Source: DATCJA01 sp963814955
Lineage (GTDB): Bacteria; Acidobacteriota; Vicinamibacteria; Vicinamibacterales; UBA2999
Reading direction: 5' to 3'
Assembly (NCBI GenBank): GCA_963814955.1
Contig: CAWFEX010000001.1
Coordinates: forward strand, 248,001-312,000
Length of the DNA: 64,000 nucleotides
The stretch's first letter is position 1. The number at the start of each line of letters is the position of its first letter. The notes beneath the pieces are model-generated. The model had not been told where the DNA came from. It saw only the letters and a list, made by a program, of their open reading frames with translations, and searched no databases. Of this stretch, positions 8,570 to 16,863 are shown piece by piece. Made by a program: the position numbers and the translations under genes.

Positions 8570-8939
8570 TGTAGGGGCCGACCTTCAGGTCGGCCCTTCG
8601 TTCGTACTCCTGTTGCTGCTGACTGCTGCCGCACCGCACGTATCCGCGCAGCAGCCGAGCGATGGCCTCACCGATCAACAGCGGCTCGGTCGTCAGGTAC
8701 TGGCGCAATCCTGTGGCGTGTGCCACTTGCCGCCCGCCCGCAGCGCGCGTACCTACGGCCCTCAGCTAAGTAAAGGAACGAACGGTGGAGACGATGCATT
8801 GATGCGCAAAGTGATCCTCGAGGGAACTCCGCGCATGCCAGGTTTCAAGTACATGCTTCAGCCCGGCGAGATCGACGCGATTGTCGCCTACGTGCGAACA
8901 GTGCCCGTGCCGGCACCGGTTCCCGCGAACCCTCGGTGA
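8556..8939 (+). CDS. exported monoheme cytochrome c
   Basis: About 127 residues from GTG 8556, the best in-frame start, overlapping the ankyrin gene by 14 bp. The N-terminus reads VQRNDVGADLQVGPS and then a hydrophobic run (FVLLLLLTAAAPHVSA) that serves as a signal peptide. One heme motif, CGVCH (residues 53-57), and a later MPGFKYMLQPGEIDAIVAYV segment containing the probable axial Met are typical of class I cytochrome c. The first residues are encoded by a hairpin repeat (8571-8597), so the original start may have been displaced. The next gene starts 32 bp downstream; translation coupling with it is likely. Confidence 0.8.
   Translation: MQRNDVGADLQVGPSFVLLLLLTAAAPHVSAQQPSDGLTDQQRLGRQVLAQSCGVCHLPPARSARTYGPQLSKGTNGGDDALMRKVILEGTPRMPGFKYMLQPGEIDAIVAYVRTVPVPAPVPANPR
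8571..8597 (+). repeat. TAG-stem-TTCA hairpin at cytochrome start
   Basis: GTAG is followed by GGGCCGACC-TTCA-GGTCGGCCC, a perfect 9-bp stem. It lies 3' of the ankyrin stop codon and is read in frame as GADLQVGP in the cytochrome. Confidence 0.8.
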
Positions 8940-8971
8940 GCGGACGCATGTCGCGAAAGAGGAGAAGGTGT

Positions 8972-10801
8972 ATGACAAAGCTGCGAACCATGCTCCTGGC
9001 AGGAGCTGCCAGTCTGTTGTTGATCACGTGGATTCAGGCAGCCGACCTCGTGCTGACCGGCGCCATCGCCTCGTCATCGGGCCAGAAGCTCGAAGGGGTC
9101 ACGGTCTACGCGAAGATGGAGGGTGCGACCGTCACCACCAGCGTCTACACGGACCAGACGGGCAGCTATTACTTCCCGCCGCTTCCGGCTGGCAAGTACC
9201 GGGTGTGGGCCCAGGCGCTCGGCTTCGAGACCGCGAGAGGTACGGTGGACCTCGGCGCCAAGCGGCGGCAGGATCTCGTCCTCCAGCCGATTACCGATCC
9301 CGCGCGGCGAATCCGGCAGCTGCCAAGCGAAATGCTGGCGGCCGCGCTGCCTGAACGCACGGAGAGCGACGCCCGCATGAAGAAGATCTTCATGAACAAC
9401 TGCACCGGGTGTCATCCGCCTGGCTACCTCCTGCAGTTCCGGTTCGACGAAGCGGGCTGGAACAAGGTCATCAACCTGATGAAGGTCGTGCCCGGCACCG
9501 GCGTCTATCCTGGTCCCAACGCCGAGGTCAACCAGATCATGGACCGCAATCAAAAGGAGCTCGCCGCATACCTGGCGCGAGCGCGCGGACCGGGCGAGAC
9601 GTCGATGACGTTTACGCCGCGCCCGCGGCCTACCGGAGAGGCAGCGCGCGTGGTGTGGAAGATCTACGACCTTCCGCTCAATCCGGACTCCGGCATCGGA
9701 ACCAAGTACAACGACAATGACGGCACCGACTGGGCGCTCGGGCAGCCCTCGAAGCTCGGCGAGCTTCCGCACGATGGCGGCATGGGGCTGGACGGGAACC
9801 TGTACTACACAGTGAACAACCCGAATCGGTTCGTCACCATTGGCAAGGTTGACGGCAGGACCGGCGAGGTCACCTACCTCAAGGTGGACGGGCGCGACGG
9901 CAACGCCGCCACCGCGCACGGGCTGACGCGCGACGCGCAGGGCAATTTCTGGTTCGACATCAACCCCGGCCGCCGTGGCCTCGGCAAGCTCGATCCGAAG
10001 ACGGGCAAGATCACCGTCTATCAGACGCCTGCCGACATGACGCCTATCGGCGGCGCGGTGACGATGGACGTCGACGGTCAGGGGAAGATCTGGGCGTCGG
10101 CGCCTGAAGGCGCGGTGCGGTTCGATCCGGTCACGGAGAAATTCACTGCGTACCGGTCCGTGACGTCAAAGAGCCCGAAGGGGACCGTGGCGACCTACGG
10201 CGCCGCCGGCGACCGCGACGGAAACGGCTGGTGGGCGCAGATGGCGATCGACACGATCGGCGTGGCGAACGTCAAGACGGGCGAGGTCTCGGAAATCAAG
10301 CTGGCGCCGATCAAGGCCGAGATGGACCGCTTCGCGGAGGATCGCGCATTCTACGAGGGCTTCGGCGACGCCGGCTTCAGCGTGCCGATTCCGTGGTCGC
10401 TCGGGCCGCGCCGCATGGGAACGGACAAGAACGCCGACGTTCTATGGGTCGGAAACTCCTGGGGCGCCTCGCTCACGCGGATCAACACCAAGACGAAGGA
10501 GACGACGATCATTCCGCTTCCCAGTCCGGCGCTGCAGGCGTATCACATTACGGTAGACAGCCAGCACAACGCGTGGGGGAATCTCTGGACGGCGGATCAG
10601 CTCTTCAAGTACGAGCCCGCCGCCAACCGGTTCACGCTCTTCGACCTGCCGGTGCACGGCACCGAAGCGCGTCACATCTCGCACCTCGAGCGCAACGGCC
10701 AGCTTCACATCGTCATGCCGATCTATCGTTCGAACCAGATGGGAGTCATGACCCTGCGCAGCGAGGCCGAGCTGGCGGGCCTGAAAACGCAGGCGAGGTA
10801 A
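8972..10801 (+). CDS. carboxypeptidase-regulatory / c-heme / streptogramin-lyase-like propeller fusion
   Basis: 609 residues from ATG 8972 (AGAGGAGAAGG upstream; the signal peptide MTKLRTMLLAGAASLLLI follows directly). Domains in order: a carboxypeptidase-regulatory beta-sandwich (about 25-105; SSSGQKLEGVTVYAKMEG, GSYYFPPLPAGKYRVWA); a c-type heme site CTGCH (144-148); then a seven-bladed Vgb/NHL-like propeller (about 220-600; GLTRDAQGNFWFDINPG, AVTMDVDGQGKIWASAPEG). Vgb is streptogramin B lyase, but this heme fusion is probably not an antibiotic enzyme; periplasmic redox or sugar-acid chemistry is as likely. A second gene with the same architecture lies at 53335-55224. It is last in the run starting at 3315. 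Confidence 0.8.
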   Translation: MTKLRTMLLAGAASLLLITWIQAADLVLTGAIASSSGQKLEGVTVYAKMEGATVTTSVYTDQTGSYYFPPLPAGKYRVWAQALGFETARGTVDLGAKRRQDLVLQPITDPARRIRQLPSEMLAAALPERTESDARMKKIFMNNCTGCHPPGYLLQFRFDEAGWNKVINLMKVVPGTGVYPGPNAEVNQIMDRNQKELAAYLARARGPGETSMTFTPRPRPTGEAARVVWKIYDLPLNPDSGIGTKYNDNDGTDWALGQPSKLGELPHDGGMGLDGNLYYTVNNPNRFVTIGKVDGRTGEVTYLKVDGRDGNAATAHGLTRDAQGNFWFDINPGRRGLGKLDPKTGKITVYQTPADMTPIGGAVTMDVDGQGKIWASAPEGAVRFDPVTEKFTAYRSVTSKSPKGTVATYGAAGDRDGNGWWAQMAIDTIGVANVKTGEVSEIKLAPIKAEMDRFAEDRAFYEGFGDAGFSVPIPWSLGPRRMGTDKNADVLWVGNSWGASLTRINTKTKETTIIPLPSPALQAYHITVDSQHNAWGNLWTADQLFKYEPAANRFTLFDLPVHGTEARHISHLERNGQLHIVMPIYRSNQMGVMTLRSEAELAGLKTQAR

Positions 10802-11243
10802 TTCGCCAGATGTACGTAGTGTCCGGCTTTAGCCGGACCGTTGATGCCGCGTAGTGTCCGGCTTCAGCCGGACCGGCGAACGCCTGCGGCGTCGGGTATC
10901 TCGGCTCCGCGTCGCGGCTCGGCACGCCCGCTGAGAGGCGCATCGTTCGTGTCTTCGGTGCGACATTCGTTCTCCGGCGACAGCAACCGGATTCCTGTCC
11001 CGATGCGACGTCGCCGCAATTCCGCGTGCATGTGGCGCGAACCCTTGGGTTTGCGAGGCGAGCCTCCAAGGCTCGCCTTAACCAGAGCTACAGCCATCTG
11101 ACAAGCGCTTAGCTTAGGTTGGCCGTCTGGAACGAAGTGCCTGCCCACATCATTGAGTCGCACGTAAGCTGTCGCTTAGGCATCGTCTGCCGCGAATGAA
11201 GCCTCTAACAGGCAGCTGGCAATCCTGAACAACGATCCGGTGC
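10802..11243. repeat. 442-bp intergenic stretch holding hairpin repeats
   Basis: No convincing gene. Two direct copies of the TAG-GTCCGGC-TTYA-GCCGGAC hairpin lie at 10813-10839 (TTTA loop) and 10851-10874 (TTCA loop), 11 bp apart. A third palindrome, AGGCGAGCC-TCCAA-GGCTCGCCT, lies near 11056-11080. Short open frames here only translate the repeats. Confidence 0.75.
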
Positions 11244-12548
11244 ATGAAGATGAAAACCGAAACCGTCGCTGCGCCGGAACCGGAAAAGCTCCCGCGCAAC
11301 CTCGGCCTGGCGGGTATCTGGCTGCTGGCGGTGAACGGCATGATCGGCGCGGGCATTTTCGGTCTGCCCGGCGGTGCCGTGCGTTACGCGGGAGAATGGA
11401 GTCCGTTCATCTATATCGTCTGTGCCCTGCTGATCCTGCCGATCCTGCTGTGCTTTGCCGAGCTCGCCAGTTATTACCGCGGCACTGGCGGTCCGATCCG
11501 GTACGTCACCGACGCCTTCGGTTCGTTCATCGGCTTTCAGGCCGGCTGGCTGTTCTATGTCGCACGCATCGTGTCATTTTCCGCAAACAGCGTGCTGCTG
11601 GTCGACAGCGTCGGCTATTTCTGGCCGGAAGCGGCCGGGGGTTCGATGCGGTTGCTGCCGCTCGCACTGATCTGCTTCGGTCTCACGTTGATCAATGTCA
11701 TCGGCAATGTGCGCGCGATTCGATCGCTCGCGATACTGACCATCGCCAAATTTTTCGTGCTGATCGGGCTGGTGTTCGCCGGCATTCGTCTGTTCGTGAT
11801 GCCGCTGACCGGTGATGCTCCGTTGCCGGCGGGTGAGCTTGATTTCGGTGCCGCGACCTTGCTGCTCATCTATGCGTATGTCGGGTTCGAATCGGCCGTG
11901 GTGCCAGCGGGTGAAGCGCGCGATCCGGCGCGCGACATGCCGCGGGCGCTATTGCTCGGTCTTGGTGTGGTTGCGCTGCTGTACCTTGCCATTCAGCTGG
12001 TGGCGACCGCGGCAGTTCCGGACCTTGCGACATCAACAACCCCTCTGCTCGATGCCGCTGCCGTGCTGCTCGGTCCGGTCGGCGCCATGATCCTGATGCT
12101 CGGTGTGCTCGCATCGGTCGGGGGAAACCTGGTCGGTGCGATTTTTTCGTCGCCGCGGATTTCGTATGCGCTGGCGCTCGATGGGCGGCTGCCCACATGG
12201 TTTGCCGCCGTGCATCCGCGTTTCCTCACACCGGCGAATTCCATTGTCGTGTTCGGCGTCGTGTCGTTCCTGCTGGCGGCCTTGGGGACGTTCATCTTCC
12301 TGGCGGCGACGACCATCCTGTCGCGACTTCTGATGTACATCCTGGTCTGTGCGGCAGTGCCTCGCCTGCGTGCGCGTTTTTCGCCGCAGGGCGGTTTCGT
12401 CCTGCCGGGCGGTCAGCTGGTGCCGATTCTCGGCATTGCCGCCAGCATCTCGCTGCTGATCGAGGTGAGCCGCGCATCGCTGCTACTGACGGCGGGGTTC
12501 GTGCTGGTTGGTAGCGGACTTTACGAGCTGACCCGACGACAGACGTGA
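11244..12548 (+). CDS. APC-family amino acid permease
   Basis: 434 residues; ATG at 11244 with a second Met at 11250. About twelve hydrophobic spans are visible. The first helix carries NGMIGAGIFGLPGG, the unwound glycine-rich substrate site of APC-superfamily transporters, and a later conserved stretch reads YVGFESAVVPAGEARDPARDMPRAL. It should be an inner-membrane amino acid/polyamine importer or exchanger; the substrate cannot be told. It stands alone between a repeat cluster and an opposite-strand gene, and third codon positions look less GC-rich than in neighbours, a weak hint of transfer. Confidence 0.85.
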   Translation: MKMKTETVAAPEPEKLPRNLGLAGIWLLAVNGMIGAGIFGLPGGAVRYAGEWSPFIYIVCALLILPILLCFAELASYYRGTGGPIRYVTDAFGSFIGFQAGWLFYVARIVSFSANSVLLVDSVGYFWPEAAGGSMRLLPLALICFGLTLINVIGNVRAIRSLAILTIAKFFVLIGLVFAGIRLFVMPLTGDAPLPAGELDFGAATLLLIYAYVGFESAVVPAGEARDPARDMPRALLLGLGVVALLYLAIQLVATAAVPDLATSTTPLLDAAAVLLGPVGAMILMLGVLASVGGNLVGAIFSSPRISYALALDGRLPTWFAAVHPRFLTPANSIVVFGVVSFLLAALGTFIFLAATTILSRLLMYILVCAAVPRLRARFSPQGGFVLPGGQLVPILGIAASISLLIEVSRASLLLTAGFVLVGSGLYELTRRQT

Positions 12549-12732
12549 TCCCAGCCGACCGGGAGCGCTCAAGCGCCGAGATCACCGAGGGCTGATGGCA
12601 CGCGGGTGGCGCCGGACGGGGCCGCCCCGCCCGCCGCGCAGGCCCGTCAGCCGTGATTACGTTTTTCGGGCCGAGGACGGATGGGGCTGTCCGGCGACAG
12701 GACCCGCCGAAAGTCAATTTTGCGACGCACTC

Positions 12733-13719
12733 TTACGAAATCGCGCGGCGATACGCGTCGATGATTTCGCTGCCGGTCGCGAACCAGACTCGCTCGTGTT
12801 TTTTCATGTGCGCGAGGGCACGCTCGAGATACCGGCTGCGGAGCGGCTGCCCGATGATCATCGGATGCAGGGGCATGCCGAGCACTCTTGGTTGCTTCGT
12901 GCTATCGGCGTAGAGCGTGTCGAACTGGTCGACGACGGATTGAAGATACTGCTCGCCCGTGTAGCCCTTTCTGATGAAGAGCGGAATGTCGTTGATCTCC
13001 ATGCAGTACGGGATTGAGAACATCCGACCGGTTCTGACCTTCATCGGATACGGCTGGTCATCGCTGTTCCAGTCGCCGCAATAGTCCACTCCCTCTTCAG
13101 CCAGGATATCGAGAGTGTTGTGCGTCTCGGTCAGCCCGGGGCCGAGCCATCCGCGCGGCCGCCGGCCGGTTGATTGTTCAATCGTCTTGAGCACCGCCTG
13201 GATCAAGGCGCGTTCCTTGTCCGCGTTCAGGCCGGCCAGATTCTCGCTGTTGGTGATGCCGTGGCCCATGAACTCCCAGCCGCGCCGTTTCATTTCGTCG
13301 ACGGCCTTGGGATGCGTTTCGGTCACCGCGGAGTTCAGTGCGACCGTCGCCTTGACTCCGGCGGCGTCGAGCGCGTCGGCGATGCGCCACAGGCCGACTC
13401 GCAGCCCGTATTCCCGCCAGGCGTAATTGACGACATCCGGCACGATGTTCCGGTCGTTGGGAGAGATGGCCTGCCCTGCGGGTGAGTCGTACCGCCACAC
13501 TTCAACGTTCGGCACGATCCAGACGGCAAGGGTTGCGTTTCCCGGCCACGTGAACGGCTTTCGCTCGAAGATGAACGAATCGTCGTAGCGGTCCGCCCGC
13601 CGGATTGATCCATTCTGGGTCTGAGCGCGCGCCGCCCCCGGCGACACGACAGAAGTCAGAGCGCCCGCCGCTCCTGCCAGCGTCAGACCGCGTTTGAGAA
13701 AATCCCGTCGACTGCTCAT
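12733..13719 (-). CDS. polysaccharide deacetylase family protein, Tat-exported
   Basis: 328 residues; ATG complement at 13717-13719 starts MSSRRDFLKRGLTLAGAAGAL, a clear twin-arginine signal. The body is a NodB/CE4-like barrel: GLWRIADALDAAGVKATVALNS matches motif 1 surroundings and WEFMGHGITNSENL matches the metal-binding histidine motif, but the classical HxxxH is altered. This subgroup includes allantoinase PuuE-like and other amide hydrolases, so the substrate could be a small amide rather than a polysaccharide. The neighbouring gene on the same strand is a RidA-like protein 31 bp upstream, suggesting a two-gene transcript. Confidence 0.8.
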   Translation of the reverse strand: MSSRRDFLKRGLTLAGAAGALTSVVSPGAARAQTQNGSIRRADRYDDSFIFERKPFTWPGNATLAVWIVPNVEVWRYDSPAGQAISPNDRNIVPDVVNYAWREYGLRVGLWRIADALDAAGVKATVALNSAVTETHPKAVDEMKRRGWEFMGHGITNSENLAGLNADKERALIQAVLKTIEQSTGRRPRGWLGPGLTETHNTLDILAEEGVDYCGDWNSDDQPYPMKVRTGRMFSIPYCMEINDIPLFIRKGYTGEQYLQSVVDQFDTLYADSTKQPRVLGMPLHPMIIGQPLRSRYLERALAHMKKHERVWFATGSEIIDAYRRAIS

Positions 13720-13750
13720 GCGTCGTCTCACGCGAAAGCGAGTGTGAATC

Positions 13751-14221
13751 TTACTTGCTTCCGATGACGGCGTAGCCCTGAATTTCGACCTTTGCGTCCG
13801 GGTTGGCCAGGGCCGTGATCGTAATGAGCGCGCTGCCCGGGAAATTGTCACCGAAGATCTCTCTCCGGATCTCCGTGAGGCGATCGCCATACCGAACGTC
13901 CGTGATGAACACGGTCATCTGGACCATGTCGCTGAGCTTGCCTCCCGCCTTTCTCAGCGTGGCGTCGAGCAGCCTGAACACCTGCCGCACCTGTCCCTCG
14001 AAGTCGCCGGCGAGCGACCGGCCGGCGTCGTCCACCACGGCGACCTGACCTCCCAGCCATACGGTCTTGCCCCCTTCGGTGATCACCGCAAGCGAGTAGC
14101 CGCGCTGCTGGGGACGCTCTCCTTTGATGTAGACCTGGGCGTGCACTGTGGTGGAAAGACCGAATAACAGCGACGCCGCAGTCATGCCGATCGAAATGCG
14201 TGAGCGTACTATCGAGGTCAT
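13751..14221 (-). CDS. exported RidA (YjgF/L-PSP) family protein
   Basis: 156 residues; the start at 14221 is preceded by GAGGAGG. An N-terminal signal peptide (hydrophobic MTAASLLFGLSTTVHA, cleavage near AQ) is followed by a RidA fold: GKTVWLGGQVAVVDDAG, QVRQVFRLLDATLRKAGG, MVQMTVFITDVRYGDRL and FPGSALITITALANPDAKVEIQGYAV. RidA proteins hydrolyse reactive enamine/imine intermediates in the cytosol; a signal peptide suggests this relative works in the periplasm, perhaps on products of a neighbouring hydrolase. The arginine that binds the substrate carboxylate in canonical RidA is not clearly present (PGSALIT). A second exported RidA gene lies at 22188. Confidence 0.8.
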   Translation of the reverse strand: MTSIVRSRISIGMTAASLLFGLSTTVHAQVYIKGERPQQRGYSLAVITEGGKTVWLGGQVAVVDDAGRSLAGDFEGQVRQVFRLLDATLRKAGGKLSDMVQMTVFITDVRYGDRLTEIRREIFGDNFPGSALITITALANPDAKVEIQGYAVIGSK

Positions 14222-14358
14222 CTTTGCCTCCTCGTTTGATGTCGCGCCAGATTGGCATAGATACTACTGTTTTCCAGATTGAGGAGGTCCTGCATGCCAC
14301 CTCGATTCGACGCGCTCCGTGCTAGGATTCGGCCGCTCGATGTCTAATCGGGACTCCA

Positions 14359-15324
14359 ATGCGCGCAATTCGAATCGATCGCAGAACGTTCCTTAAAAGC
14401 GGAAGCCTGGTCGCGATGGGTGCGGCAGGCGTGCTGTCGTCACACGAGAGCTACGCTCAGACCGTACCAAATTCCTCCGGCTCCAACGCGCCGCGGTTGA
14501 AGGCGCCGGCGAACGCATGCGACTGCCACCATCACATTTATGATGCCGTCCGCTTTCCGCAGCCCGCGCACGCGACGGCGCCGCTGCAGCCGAATTCGCG
14601 TGTGGAGGAATACCGGCTGCTTCAGCGACGGATCCGGTCAACACGGAGCGTCGTCGTCACCCCGTCCGCTTACGCGACCGATAACCGGGTCACGCTCGAC
14701 GCGATCGCGCAGTTCGGATCGCACGCTCGAGGTGTCGCGGTTGTCCGGACGGACGTGACGGATGCCGAGCTGAAAGCGCTCGCCGTCGGTGGTATCAAGG
14801 GGATCAGGTTCTCGTTGACGACCCCATCGACGGCAGCCACGACCATCGACATGATCGAACCCTTGTCGAAGCGTGTCGTCGCCTTGGGCTGGCACATTCA
14901 GATCAATATGACGGCCGACCAGATCGCCGCGGCCGAGGCGTTGTGGAATCGTCTGCCCTCACCGATAGTGTTCGATCACATCGGGCACATTCCAGGATCG
15001 GCGGGAAGCAGCCACCCGGCATACACGGTGATGCGACGCCTCATCGACAAGGGCCGGACGTGGGTGAAATTGTCGGTGACGTACGACAACACGAACGACG
15101 GTCCGCCGGGCTATGGGGATATCGTCCGGCTGGGGCAGACGCTCGTGAAAGCCGCACCCGAACGGCTGGTCTGGGGCAGCAATTGGCCGCACCCGAACGA
15201 GCCGCGGAAACCGGACGATGCGCTTCTGTTCGACCTCATGTCGCGATGGGCGCCTGACGAAGCGACGCGCAATCGGATTCTCGTCGAGAACCCGACCACT
15301 CTCTACGGTTTCGGCACCGCGTAA
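14359..15324 (+). CDS. exported amidohydrolase (PDC hydrolase / LigI-like)
   Basis: 321 residues; the N-terminus MRAIRIDRRTFLKSGSLVAM is a Tat signal. The TIM-barrel amidohydrolase_2 body shows ACDCHHHIYD (first metal motif), GWHIQINM, VFDHIGHIPG and the terminal VWGSNWPHP motif with NPTTLYGF at the end. These match 2-pyrone-4,6-dicarboxylate lactonase-type enzymes, which open lactones in aromatic-acid breakdown, although LigI itself is cytosolic. The following gene encodes an extracytoplasmic solute-binding protein 16 bp downstream, consistent with handling of a small organic acid outside the cytoplasm. The true substrate is unproven. Confidence 0.85.
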   Translation: MRAIRIDRRTFLKSGSLVAMGAAGVLSSHESYAQTVPNSSGSNAPRLKAPANACDCHHHIYDAVRFPQPAHATAPLQPNSRVEEYRLLQRRIRSTRSVVVTPSAYATDNRVTLDAIAQFGSHARGVAVVRTDVTDAELKALAVGGIKGIRFSLTTPSTAATTIDMIEPLSKRVVALGWHIQINMTADQIAAAEALWNRLPSPIVFDHIGHIPGSAGSSHPAYTVMRRLIDKGRTWVKLSVTYDNTNDGPPGYGDIVRLGQTLVKAAPERLVWGSNWPHPNEPRKPDDALLFDLMSRWAPDEATRNRILVENPTTLYGFGTA

Positions 15325-15340
15325 TCGTGTATCGATTGCG

Positions 15341-16168
15341 ATGAAGAGGATGCGTATCGTGTTCGCAATACGAAGGTCCGTGATCAGCGAAGTGGCCATC
15401 GGTCTTGGACTGCTGCTCCTCCTCACATCCGCCAGTACGGCCATACCCCAGGGTGCGGTGGAACGCATCGCCGACGCCAAGCCAGGCCAGGTCCGCGTTC
15501 TGGCGACCGCAGCGATCAGGCTTCCGCTGGATGCAGTACGGGTTGAGGCGGCGAAGGCCATCGGTCATCCGCTCGTGATTGAGTACGGATCGGCTCGGGG
15601 CAATCTGAAGGACGCGGTCATGTCGGGCGCCGGGTTCGAGGTTGCCATGCTGCTTCCGGATGTCGACGAACAGTTATTGAAAGCAGGAAAGATCGCTTCT
15701 CGCGGCGTCGTCATTGCCACGACCGACGTGGCAATTGGATTGCGCGGCGACGGGACACCAGATTTGAGTACGCCGGACGACATCAGGACCGCGATGCTGC
15801 GCGCCAAATCGCTGCGGTGGTCTGATACCGGGGCAGCGCTGTTTACGGTCAACAAGATCCTGGACACGCTGAAGATCCGCGATGCGGTGAAAGCCAGGCA
15901 CAACCTGACGCCGGCCCCCGTGCCGCTGGGGCCGGGAGAATACGAAATCAACATCTACCCACTCAGCGAGATCCTTCCGAACAAGAACCTCCGTAACGCT
16001 GGTCCAGTCATTCCGGAACTGCAGGTACCCGCCATCGTCACCGCCAGCGTTTCGGCAACGACGCCGAACGCGGCGGCCGCCAGAGCGCTCGTCAAGTTTC
16101 TTCAGGGGCCGGCCATCGAGGCTGCGTTGAGGGGAACTGGGTTCCGCCGTGTCCCCACGCGACCGTAG
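15341..16168 (+). CDS. substrate-binding protein (ModA-like periplasmic binding fold)
   Basis: 275 residues from ATG 15341; longer in-frame extension would overlap the amidohydrolase gene. After a signal peptide (SEVAIGLGLLLLLTSAS) the sequence follows the extracellular solute-binding type II fold: RVLATAAIRLPLDAV, VIEYGSARGNLKDAVMSGAGFEVAML, and late VPAIVTASVSATTPNAAAARALVKFL. These features recur in ModA-type molybdate/tungstate binders and in orphan binding proteins of soil bacteria. No permease or ATPase genes are adjacent, so it is either an orphan ABC component or a binding protein for the preceding amidohydrolase's substrate. Confidence 0.75.
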   Translation: MKRMRIVFAIRRSVISEVAIGLGLLLLLTSASTAIPQGAVERIADAKPGQVRVLATAAIRLPLDAVRVEAAKAIGHPLVIEYGSARGNLKDAVMSGAGFEVAMLLPDVDEQLLKAGKIASRGVVIATTDVAIGLRGDGTPDLSTPDDIRTAMLRAKSLRWSDTGAALFTVNKILDTLKIRDAVKARHNLTPAPVPLGPGEYEINIYPLSEILPNKNLRNAGPVIPELQVPAIVTASVSATTPNAAAARALVKFLQGPAIEAALRGTGFRRVPTRP

Positions 16169-16247
16169 TTCGACTCGCGCGCTCCGGTCGGACGCCGCGG
16201 TAAAACACTCGCGAACCACGGCGCATCGAGACACGAATGCTTCCACA

Positions 16248-16320
16248 TACGTAGTGTCCGGCCCTTCGAGGGACCTCAGGGCCGCCCTGAGCATCGTCGA
16301 AGGGCGGCTTTAGCCGGACC
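16248..16320 (+). repeat. TAG-hairpin interrupted by a 42-bp palindrome with 4-bp duplication
   Basis: The left part TAGTGTCCGGC ends at 16262; the right part CGGCTTTAGCCGGACC resumes at 16305. The intervening 42 bp (16263-16304) has its own complementary ends CCTTCGA and TCGAAGG. CGGC is present on both sides (16259-16262 and 16305-16308), as expected for a target duplication. Related inserts lie at 46019, 53219 and 63169. Confidence 0.8.
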
Positions 16321-16428
16321 TTCACCGCGCCGCAGGTGCGGCGGCGTCACGTACACTGCGGGCGATTCGAAGTAATGTAAGTGCCGCCCAGTGACAGCGA
16401 AGCAGATTCCCGCCCACGGAGGTGAGCG

Positions 16429-16821
16429 ATGCGGAACGTGATTTTCGGTGTCGCGCTTGGACTCACGTCGGCGGCTCTGCCCGCCGCCCAGCGCGGTGGC
16501 GACCCGATATTGGATGCGGTCAGGGCAGATCCCGCTCACTACTCCGTGTCGTTCGAGAACGAGCTGGTCCGGTTGCTCCGGGTCAGGTACCCTCCCGGTG
16601 ACAAATCGGTGATGCACAGGCACTCCGCCAGCTGCGTGGTCTTTCTGACCGACCAGACGTTCAGCTTCACGCTTCCCGACGGGACAACGGAGCCGGCCTC
16701 GGTCGCGGCTGGTGCGCTCGGATGCGGCGATGGCAACGTCCACCTTCCGCAAAACATCGGGCCCGACGCCGCGGAGTTCATCATGGTGGAGTTCAAGAAT
16801 CGTGAAACGTTTCGAAAGTAG
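16429..16821 (+). CDS. small exported cupin-like protein
   Basis: 130 residues; ATG 16429 follows GGAGGTGAGC. A short signal peptide (MRNVIFGVALGLTSAALPAA) precedes a small cupin: VRLLRVRYPPGDKSVMHRHS carries the HxH pair of cupin motif 1, and GDGNVHLPQNIGPDAAEFIMVEFK forms the second half. The likely role is metal-dependent binding or catalysis in the periplasm. An acetamidase/formamidase gene starts 42 bp downstream on the same strand. Confidence 0.7.
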   Translation: MRNVIFGVALGLTSAALPAAQRGGDPILDAVRADPAHYSVSFENELVRLLRVRYPPGDKSVMHRHSASCVVFLTDQTFSFTLPDGTTEPASVAAGALGCGDGNVHLPQNIGPDAAEFIMVEFKNRETFRK

Positions 16822-16863
16822 ACTGAAACGTTCCGCGCGCCAGGACGGGGTAGTGAAAGGGAG

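Noticed and set aside
10841..11101. Possible 86-codon gene between hairpins and the permease
   Set aside because: Composition is repeat-derived and there is no start signal or domain.
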